From JADFNO01 sp965369945 (GTDB lineage: Bacteria; Planctomycetota; Phycisphaerae; Phycisphaerales; SM1A02), in assembly GCA_965369945.1 (NCBI GenBank), contig CBDUST010000114.1, forward strand, positions 1 to 12,528: a stretch of 12,528 nucleotides of DNA, in the 5' to 3' direction. Under the pieces are notes generated by a model, which saw only the letters and a program-made list of their open reading frames with translations, made no database searches and was not told the origin of the DNA. A program made the position numbers and the translations under genes. Shown piece by piece: positions 6,074-12,233 of this stretch (positions are counted from its first letter, which is position 1; every line of letters begins with the position of its first letter).

Positions 6074-7684
6074 ATGGTCGACGAAGCTCAAGCGACGGCC
6101 CAGACGCCCCCAGCAGAACAGACACATCCAAGCATTGATGAGCGATTTCGATTCATTGCTGAGAATATTCCCGGCGTTGTGTACTCCTTCGATTCTCATC
6201 CGAACTTTCCGCGTCGATCCATTTTCATAGGTCCTGGCATGAGCACATTGGTCGGGAATTCGGCGGCGGCGGATGTCCGCGAGAACGTCGACTTATTCTT
6301 TGAAATGATTCATCCCGAGGACCGGGCGGCGTTACAGCAAGCCGGCGATCTCGACAAATCATCTGATCGGCCGATCGATCAGCAGTATCGCCTGAGAACT
6401 GAATCAGGCGAGTACAAATGGGTTCGTTCCGTGGGGCAAGCGATAAGGCTCGCTGACGGTTGGACCCGGTGGCACGGTGTCCTCATCGATATTTCTGAAC
6501 AGAAACGAACGGAGCAGGCGCTACAACGTGCGCACGATGAACTTGAACGTCGCGTTCGAGAGCGAACGGCGGAGCTTGCAGCCGCAACAGAACGTGCAAC
6601 AAGAGAACTCGAACAGCGCAAAGAAGTGGATCGAGCACTTCACGAAAACGAGCGGCGCTTCCGTCAGATGGCTGAAAACATAGACGAAGTTCTGTGGCTC
6701 ACTGATTGGAAGAGTAAGACCTTGCTTTACGTGAACACCGCCTACGAGACGATGTTCGGCCGATCATGCGAAAGTCTCTACCAGGATCGAAAGAGTTGGC
6801 TCGAGGTCATTCACCCCGAAGATAGAGATCGAGTCGCTAAGGCGTTCGCGAGCAGGGCCGCACGAGGTGAGATTGTCGAGGAAGAGTACCGAATTGTTCG
6901 TGATGACGGCTCTGTTCGGTGGCTCCGCGATCGCGCCTTTCCTATCCGCGATTGGGCTGGCGAGATATATCGCTTTGTTGGCGTGGCTGAAGACATCACG
7001 GAGCGGAAGAAGCATGAACGAGAATTACAAAAACGAAGCGAGCTTGAGCGACTGCTCTTCGGTGAGCTTGATCATCGCATTCGCAACAACCTTGCCTCCC
7101 TGATTACGCTTATCGACATGACGAGCCAATCCGGAGAAGACGTCGAGGAATTCGCCAATTCGATGAAGCACCGCATCATGGGGATGGCCAATGTTCACTC
7201 GCTGCTGTCTCAGTCGCATTGGCGCCCGATCACACTTCCACAGTTAATCGAAGTGCTCACAGCAGCAGAATATCCTGGCACGATCGCAGTGAACGGCTCC
7301 GGTGTATTGATCTCGCCACGGCAGACCACTGGATTGGGAGTCGTGATCAACGAGTTGATGATCAACAGTCTCAAGCATGGCGCACTGCAATCGCCGCAAG
7401 GACGGGTGGAGATTTCCTGGGAGCTTCAGCGGCCGAAGGAGACACCGTTGCGGCTTCTCCTGACATGGCATGAAGCGAGCGGTCCGGCGGTCGTTGCGCA
7501 CCCGAAGCCGAACGTCGGGAGCCGAATCATCGAGGGAATAATGCGTTCAGAGCTAGGTGGGGAAGCCCAGTTGAGTTACCCTCCTCAGGGCGCGCACCAC
7601 CGCTTCGTTATAACACTTGATACCGTCGAGGAAATGCTCGTCGCCGAGGTTGTAACGAAAACTACTCTCCCGGAACGTAGCTGA
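6074..7684 (+). CDS. PAS-PAS sensor histidine kinase, HWE/HisKA_2 type
   Basis: Predicted cytoplasmic sensor kinase of 536 residues with no membrane segment or signal peptide. PAS 1 (about 20-143) and PAS 2 (about 190-312) both have the HPEDR and DITE/DISE landmarks and are joined by a charged coiled coil (about 143-190). The transmitter begins with ELDHRIRNNL, making H334 the likely phosphorylated residue. The N box is INELMINSLKHGAL (N431). A WHE motif at 465-467 and a short GSRII-type lid follow, as in HWE and related HisKA_2 kinases. The Leu/Met-rich N box lacks the extra His of classic HWE enzymes, so the subclass is not certain. The start has AAGGAG seven bases upstream. No receiver-domain partner is encoded nearby, so it is an orphan here. 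Its ligand is unknown; its last 23 bp overlap thiG on the other strand. Confidence 0.88.
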   Translation: MVDEAQATAQTPPAEQTHPSIDERFRFIAENIPGVVYSFDSHPNFPRRSIFIGPGMSTLVGNSAAADVRENVDLFFEMIHPEDRAALQQAGDLDKSSDRPIDQQYRLRTESGEYKWVRSVGQAIRLADGWTRWHGVLIDISEQKRTEQALQRAHDELERRVRERTAELAAATERATRELEQRKEVDRALHENERRFRQMAENIDEVLWLTDWKSKTLLYVNTAYETMFGRSCESLYQDRKSWLEVIHPEDRDRVAKAFASRAARGEIVEEEYRIVRDDGSVRWLRDRAFPIRDWAGEIYRFVGVAEDITERKKHERELQKRSELERLLFGELDHRIRNNLASLITLIDMTSQSGEDVEEFANSMKHRIMGMANVHSLLSQSHWRPITLPQLIEVLTAAEYPGTIAVNGSGVLISPRQTTGLGVVINELMINSLKHGALQSPQGRVEISWELQRPKETPLRLLLTWHEASGPAVVAHPKPNVGSRIIEGIMRSELGGEAQLSYPPQGAHHRFVITLDTVEEMLVAEVVTKTTLPERS

Positions 7685-8519
7685 TCAGACCGTCCCAAGG
7701 GCTGGAGGCGGTGGCATACATTCGCTTGGGAATGCGCCCCGCTTGGAACCCAAAGTAACCGGCCTCGCAGGCTGCCTTCATTGCCGCGGCCATCTGCACG
7801 GGATCACGGGCGTGGGCGATGCCGGTATTCAGCAGCACACCGTCTGCACCGAGTTCCATCGCGGCGGTTACGTCACTTGGGGTGCCAACTCCGGCATCTA
7901 CAATCACAGGATACTCGGGCTCACCTCCACTAGCCGGATCCTTCAACACTTCCAAGAGCACCGCGATCGCAGCGGGATTAGCGATCCCCCGACCGCTCCC
8001 AATCGGGCTGCCGGCAGGCATGACACTTGTTGCCCCGGCGTCGCGTAGCCGCACCGCCATGATCGGATCGTCCGTGCTGTAGCAAAGCACATCAAATCCC
8101 TCGTCGACTAATGTCTTGCACGCCTCGAGGGTACCCAGCGGATCGGGCAGGAGCGTTTTGCGATCACCAAGAACTTCCAGCTTCACCCAATCTTGGCCGG
8201 AGTTATCCATCTGTTGAAGGATCTCTCGGCCGAGCCGAGCCACCCGAACTGCATCTTCAGCGTTGAAGCAGCCGGCTGTATTCGGAAGAATTGTGTATCG
8301 CTCAGTATCGATGAAGTCCAGAATCGATCGCCCATGATCGTCGACCAGTCGGTCGCGCCGAACCGCCACAGTGACCACCTCCGCTCCGGAGGCATCCAGC
8401 GCCGCCTGCATGATCTCGTACGATTCGTACTTGCCGGTACCCACGATGAGCCGGCTTGAAAGCGTATGACTTCCAAGCGTGAATGTATTGACCGAACGAA
8501 CCTGGAGTTGCTGCGTCAT
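7662..8519 (-). CDS. thiG: Thiazole synthase ThiG
   Basis: Forms the thiazole phosphate part of thiamine from 1-deoxy-xylulose 5-phosphate, dehydroglycine or iminoglycine, and sulfur delivered by ThiS thiocarboxylate. From the ATG at 8519 the protein has 285 residues, the usual size. It shows SRLIVGTGKY near the N terminus, WVKLEVLGD with the imine-forming Lys (K113), the phosphate-site sequence GSPIGSGRGI, and VDAGVGTPSDV and GADGVLLNTGIA toward the C-terminal end. The frame stays open to a TTG at 8552 inside thiS, but homology begins at MTQQLQ and the ATG leaves a 19-base gap after thiS, so I chose the ATG. The gene follows thiS as a pair and converges on the sensor kinase gene, overlapping it by 23 bp. 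I found no TPP riboswitch before the pair. Confidence 0.95.
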   Translation of the reverse strand: MTQQLQVRSVNTFTLGSHTLSSRLIVGTGKYESYEIMQAALDASGAEVVTVAVRRDRLVDDHGRSILDFIDTERYTILPNTAGCFNAEDAVRVARLGREILQQMDNSGQDWVKLEVLGDRKTLLPDPLGTLEACKTLVDEGFDVLCYSTDDPIMAVRLRDAGATSVMPAGSPIGSGRGIANPAAIAVLLEVLKDPASGGEPEYPVIVDAGVGTPSDVTAAMELGADGVLLNTGIAHARDPVQMAAAMKAACEAGYFGFQAGRIPKRMYATASSPWDGLISYVPGE

Positions 8520-8538
8520 GTCATGATTTCCAGCAAGT

Positions 8539-8739
8539 TTAGCCACCTCCAACCAGCGTCACGATCTCAACGGTATCGTCCGTTATCAGTTCCTGCTCGT
8601 CGTGGCGAGCCTTGGGAACGAGTTGACGGTTTATCTCGACCGCACAGGGTCGATCTGTCAGATCGTAGCGCTCGATCAGATCCGAGAGTCTACAACGATC
8701 GTCAACCTCGATCGATTGTCCATTGACGGTGATCCTCAT
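8539..8739 (-). CDS. thiS: Sulfur carrier protein ThiS
   Basis: Small ubiquitin-like protein of 66 residues, adenylated by ThiF and then loaded with sulfur at its C-terminal Gly for use by ThiG. The sequence opens MRITVNGQ, contains AVEINRQLVP and ends VEIVTLVGGG, with the essential Gly-Gly tail intact. A GTG directly before the ATG (8742) is an alternative start. The gene lies 19 bp upstream of thiG on the same strand. thiF, thiO/thiH, thiC and thiE are not in the window. The upstream gap to the LuxR-type gene is only 64 bp, so co-transcription with that regulator is possible. Confidence 0.93.
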   Translation of the reverse strand: MRITVNGQSIEVDDRCRLSDLIERYDLTDRPCAVEINRQLVPKARHDEQELITDDTVEIVTLVGGG

Positions 8740-8803
8740 CACTGTACATGATAGTAGTTCGATGGCGGGCTGGCTGACCGAACCTCGACCCGAATGTTGA
8801 TGT

Positions 8804-9532
8804 CTAGGGCTTGGGTGAGCGCGAGTCGATTCGGGGACGGGTGTCCACGATCCCGAGGTGCGTCAAACCAGCTTGTATAGCGACCCGTGCCAATTCGACG
8901 CGGTTCGTCGCGCTGAGCTTTGATCCCAGCGATCGCCGGTGCCACTCGACGGTTTTCACGCTGCGATGCAGACGCTGAGCGATCTCGGCCGTAGTCAACC
9001 CTTCCCCAATGAAGGCCAGAACTTCGAACTCTCGCTCCGTCAACGCCGACAAAGGGCCAAGATCATTGTATCGTGCGACGACCACCGCGCAGCCCGAGAT
9101 GTCATCGAATACCGGCTCCCGATCCATGGCGGTCAGGGGCCGACATATCACCAGTACGCGTGCGTGATCGTCTGGACCTGTCTGCAGCGGGCGGAAAATG
9201 GCGCATCGACATACGCCTTTGATCATGCCGATCAAAGCGATCGGCTGAGATGTTCGGGCGACTCGCTCGGCGCATCGGATTCTCTCATCGGCAACATCTT
9301 TGGGAAGCAGATCACTCCAGGATTTTCCGTTCAGATCGACTCGGCGATCTGCCATCGCTTCTTGCGCTGCCGTATTCGCAAAGCGGATCGTACCAAGGAT
9401 GTCAACAACCGCGACGCCGACCTCTGCATCGTGAGTCAATGCATCCCACAACACGCGCGTATCATCGGTTTGCGGAGATAGTTCTTCCCCCTCGGTCGGT
9501 GCATGGACGGGCGTTTCGTTGGAGTCGCTCAT
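8804..9532 (-). CDS. PAS-LuxR transcriptional regulator
   Basis: A 242-residue predicted DNA-binding regulator. Residues about 25-135 form a PAS-like sensor domain (GVAVVDILGTIRFANTAA, then a Leu/Ile-rich sheet region). Residues 161-223 are a LuxR/GerE helix-turn-helix with LTEREFEVLAFIGEGLT, AEIAQRLHRSVKTVEWH and RVELARVAIQ. No receiver domain or phospho-acceptor Asp is present, so it is not a standard response regulator. The signal recognised by the PAS domain is not evident. The HTH shares 42 of 60 residues with the N-terminal HTH of the 669-residue protein upstream. It is followed by thiS after 64 bp on the same strand. ATG at 9532 has only a weak ribosome-binding site. Confidence 0.87.
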   Translation of the reverse strand: MSDSNETPVHAPTEGEELSPQTDDTRVLWDALTHDAEVGVAVVDILGTIRFANTAAQEAMADRRVDLNGKSWSDLLPKDVADERIRCAERVARTSQPIALIGMIKGVCRCAIFRPLQTGPDDHARVLVICRPLTAMDREPVFDDISGCAVVVARYNDLGPLSALTEREFEVLAFIGEGLTTAEIAQRLHRSVKTVEWHRRSLGSKLSATNRVELARVAIQAGLTHLGIVDTRPRIDSRSPKP

Positions 9533-9936
9533 GTGCGTTACGCCAGACGGAGCGCTTTATCGACGATCGCGCGAACTGGTCATCACCAAAGCTCCCCGTC
9601 GAAAAACAGGCGAGGATCTCTTTATGATCACTCCACCTTACGCACGTATTGATCTCATATAGCAAACACCCCGCAATATCTGGGGGAAACACCGGTAACC
9701 AGGGTTATTTCCTAGCCAACACATCCTGAGGTACTCACGCCGAGTCGACTCACGCGGACGCCTGGAGCGTACACACCGCGGAGGTCAATGGAGATGCGGA
9801 GTTACGACGCACTGTCAGCTAGCTGTCACTCACTGGAACATCAAGCGCCTTGGCGCTTGCCAGGCACGCACCCGCAAAAACCCTAGATCTGCCCCAAGAG
9901 GCTGAATTCAACTCGCGGGCGGTGTATCAAATGTGG
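9533..9936. other. 404-bp intergenic region between the two LuxR-type genes
   Basis: I see no credible gene here. It should hold the promoter of the PAS-LuxR gene and the 3' end signals of the 669-residue regulator. Visible structure: AAACACC twice (9664-9670 and 9687-9693, 23 bp apart), CTGTCA twice (9812-9817 and 9823-9828, 11 bp apart) and a perfect 8-bp palindrome at 9842-9859. Confidence 0.5.
9842..9859 (-). terminator. 8-bp hairpin downstream of the HTH-GAF-PAS regulator gene
   Basis: CAAGCGCC, TT, GGCGCTTG forms a strong palindrome 77 bp beyond the stop of the minus-strand regulator gene. There is no T run after it on the minus strand. It may be a terminator-like hairpin or a protein-binding palindrome. 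Confidence 0.35.
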
Positions 9937-11946
9937 CTACGACTTGCGCGGCGACTTCTTTCTTGGCTGCCCCGAGTCCGGCTGGCGACGAGCTTCCTTT
10001 ACCGCATGACGACGATCGGAGATGTTGCGCACGATTCCGGTGAAAAGACAACGATTCTTGACTCGCATCTCGCTGACCGCCAGGTCCACCGGGAAGGTCG
10101 TCCCATCCTTGCGCCTGCCGATGACTTCACGGCCGATGCCGATGATCTTCCTTTCGCCAGTAGTCAAATACCGGCTCAGGTAGTCGTCATGCGCAGACCG
10201 AAAAGGATCAGGCATTAGAACCTTGACGTTCTTTCCAACCAGCTCTTGGACTGAGTACCCAAACATATGGCTGGTGGCTGAGTTCGCGGACTCAATGATG
10301 CCCGCGTCGTCAATCGTGACTATGGCGTCAACGGCGGTATCGAGGATTGCGGAGAGCCGGGCCTCGTTTTCCTTCAGTGCGTCCTGGATCCGCTTGCGTT
10401 CGGTGATGTCTTGGACAATGGAGCTGACTCCTTCGACGACTCCGGTCATCGATTTGACGGGGTAATAGCACGCCGAGAACTGGCGAACCTGCGTCGGATC
10501 GGCGGCCGTCGCGCCCGTAGCCACAACGTCAATCACAGCCTCACCAGACTCGATTACCTTCTGATAGACGGGCTCCATCGATGCCGCGATCTCCGGGACC
10601 ACCTCCCGAAGTGTGCGCCCGATGTGCTCGGCGGCAGGGATGCCGTTGATCTCAGCGAGCTTTTCGTTGCAGCGTGTATAACGCAAATCAGTCGTCATAT
10701 GACAGAGCCCCAACGGGGCTTCGTTGTAAAGAAGCTCCAACTCGGCTAACTGCTCGCGCGCTTTCTCTTCGCTTTCGCGCAGTGCATCCTCCATTCGCTT
10801 ACGTTCGGTGATGTCCTCGGTGTGAACTAACACCCGATCGGGGGACAAGAAGCTGAACGTGAAGGCCATGTGCCGCTGCTCGCCTACGGTTTTCGGGTAA
10901 TACTGCGTTTCTCGTTTGTAAGTCGTGCGTTGGTGGATGCAGCGATCGAGATCCTCCAGGATGTCAGGCCGATCCTGAAAGAACTCCCGGGCCGATGTTC
11001 CGATGAGATCGCGAACGTGACCGTCGGTACTTGTCAGAGCGGCGTCGTTGTAGCTCTCCAACACGAGATCGTCGCCGAGGACCTTCCAGGTGTAGGCCGG
11101 AACCGGATTGAGTTCGTACGCTTGTTGCAGCTGCGCCTGGTTCTCACGCAGCATCCGCTCGGTGTGAAGGCGCTGGATTTCGGAGCCACAACGGTGAGCA
11201 AAGGTTGTGAGTAGCAGGTTCAGCTCAGGTGACTCTTGGATGGGCTTGTCATCAAACAGGGCCAGCAGTCCTATTGCAAAACCCCGAGCGTCGCGAATCG
11301 GCGACCCGAGGAAGCTCTCGATGGACAAATCTTGGAGTAGCTGAATGGATGGAAACAGATCCCGAGCGTTGTGGCGAGCACCTAGGATGAGCCGATCATG
11401 GCCGTATTCCAGCGGTGAGTCCTTCAGTTCGCACTCTAAATCCGCAACGGGACCGTCCTTCGTCCAGCATGCGATCGCGCGAACCTTCCTGACGTCGTCG
11501 ATCACTTCGCAGACGCAGGCGCATTTCACATCGACGAGGTTGACCAGATTCCGGACCAGAATGCGGAAGAGCCCCACACCGGTCATCGAACCTATCGCGC
11601 CATCGATTCGGGCGAGCAACGCGGCCCCCTGGTCGGACGCGTCTGAACGAACTGCGGCTGCTGCGGATCCCTGCTCACCTGGGAGACTGGTTGCGGTGAT
11701 CAGTCCGTTCTGTATGGCGATTCGGGCTAGCTCAACTCGATTCGACGCCCTGAGCTTGCGTCCCAGTGATGATCTGTGCGTTTGAACGGTCTTGATGCTG
11801 CGGTGCAGCCAGCCTGCAATCTCCTTGGACGACAGCCCCTGCCCGATGAGCGCGAGAACCTCCCGCTCTCGGGTGGTGAGCTGCGACAGAACAGATTCGG
11901 AACTGGGCTGGTTGCGCGCCGAAGGTGCGTCATCAGACGTCTGCAT
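9937..11946 (-). CDS. HTH(LuxR)-GAF-PAS-PAS-PAS regulator with FixL-like haem PAS
   Basis: A 669-residue protein with unusual order. LuxR/GerE HTH sits at the N terminus (about 21-83, LTTREREVLALIGQGLS, HRSIKTVQTH). A GAF domain follows (about 105-262, SFLGSPIRDARGFAIGLLAL). PAS 1 is about 266-385, PAS 2 about 400-518, PAS 3 about 525-644, and a basic tail 645-669 (10 Lys/Arg in 25). There is no kinase, receiver, GGDEF or phosphatase domain, so it probably acts as a one-component transcription factor. PAS 3 contains MPDPFRSAHDDYL and IIGIGREV. Lined up on Bradyrhizobium FixL, H586 falls on haem ligand H200, R592 on R206, I601 on I215 and R606 on R220. Haem binding and oxygen sensing are inferred. 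The ATG at 11946 has GGAG eight bases upstream (CTCC at 11955-11958). Confidence 0.85.
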   Translation of the reverse strand: MQTSDDAPSARNQPSSESVLSQLTTREREVLALIGQGLSSKEIAGWLHRSIKTVQTHRSSLGRKLRASNRVELARIAIQNGLITATSLPGEQGSAAAAVRSDASDQGAALLARIDGAIGSMTGVGLFRILVRNLVNLVDVKCACVCEVIDDVRKVRAIACWTKDGPVADLECELKDSPLEYGHDRLILGARHNARDLFPSIQLLQDLSIESFLGSPIRDARGFAIGLLALFDDKPIQESPELNLLLTTFAHRCGSEIQRLHTERMLRENQAQLQQAYELNPVPAYTWKVLGDDLVLESYNDAALTSTDGHVRDLIGTSAREFFQDRPDILEDLDRCIHQRTTYKRETQYYPKTVGEQRHMAFTFSFLSPDRVLVHTEDITERKRMEDALRESEEKAREQLAELELLYNEAPLGLCHMTTDLRYTRCNEKLAEINGIPAAEHIGRTLREVVPEIAASMEPVYQKVIESGEAVIDVVATGATAADPTQVRQFSACYYPVKSMTGVVEGVSSIVQDITERKRIQDALKENEARLSAILDTAVDAIVTIDDAGIIESANSATSHMFGYSVQELVGKNVKVLMPDPFRSAHDDYLSRYLTTGERKIIGIGREVIGRRKDGTTFPVDLAVSEMRVKNRCLFTGIVRNISDRRHAVKEARRQPDSGQPRKKSPRKS

Positions 11947-11997
11947 GGCGTATTCTCCAGTTCATGGAGACAGGCCATTATCGTCTGCACGGGCGGG

Positions 11998-12095
11998 GAT
12001 TCCTAGACAGGAATGGCAATCATAAGGCAAACTCAGACCTCAAGGTAGGTACTACAACTGAGTTCTCAGCTAAAATGCTTAGTCCTGTCTGAATC
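11998..12095. repeat. Inverted repeat pair, candidate operator
   Basis: The arms are 11998-12012 and 12083-12095 around AGACAGG/CCTGTCT. Spacing is about 70 bp between arms. It overlaps the region where a minus-strand transcript from the TATGAT box would begin. Confidence 0.4.
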
Positions 12096-12177
12096 ACTCA
12101 GCAACAACTCTGATTGTAGTGCACATTCGCCATTTGTACCTATGGGCTGCGTTGAGTTGTCCGATACGCGGTCAGCC

Positions 12178-12202
12178 TTGACACGAGCCGAGATCCTCGG
12201 CT
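12178..12202 (+). promoter_or_regulatory. -35-like box followed by a 7-bp palindrome
   Basis: A perfect TTGACA (12178-12183) is followed three bases later by AGCCGAG-ATC-CTCGGCT (12186-12202). No good -10 box occurs 16-18 bases downstream of TTGACA. The palindrome could be an operator in the spacer or a leader hairpin of the PAS gene. Confidence 0.35.
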
Positions 12203-12220
12203 GCATTACTAACGACAAAG

Positions 12221-12226
12221 AAAGGA
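12221..12226 (+). promoter_or_regulatory. Ribosome-binding site of the PAS chemoreceptor-like gene
   Basis: AAAGGA seven bases before the ATG at 12234 supports that start. Confidence 0.6.
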
Positions 12227-12233
12227 CCACGAC

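Larger units (their letters stand above)
11947..12233. promoter_or_regulatory. 287-bp divergent control region with inverted repeats
   Basis: This is the shared upstream region of the HTH-GAF-PAS regulator (left) and the PAS chemoreceptor-like gene (right). AGACAGG occurs at 11968-11974 and 12005-12011 and inverted at 12084-12090. GATTCCTAGACAGGA (11998-12012) pairs with TCCTGTCTGAATC (12083-12095) apart from a 2-base gap. Shorter palindromes lie at 11999-12014 (ATTCCT/AGGAAT) and 12058-12069 (CTGAG/CTCAG). TATGAT on the minus strand (12024-12019) is a possible -10 box for the regulator. No credible gene is present. Confidence 0.5.

Noticed and set aside
8520..8552. TTG at 8552 as the thiG start
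   Set aside because: It would overlap thiS, and the extra 11 residues lack family similarity. The ATG at 8519 fits ThiG length and spacing.
8740..8803. TPP riboswitch before thiS
   Set aside because: The 64-bp gap is too short and shows none of the conserved CUGAGA-type elements of the TPP aptamer.
8939..9481. 180-codon plus-strand frame opposite the PAS-LuxR gene
   Set aside because: No family resemblance. The minus strand encodes an intact LuxR HTH over the same bases.
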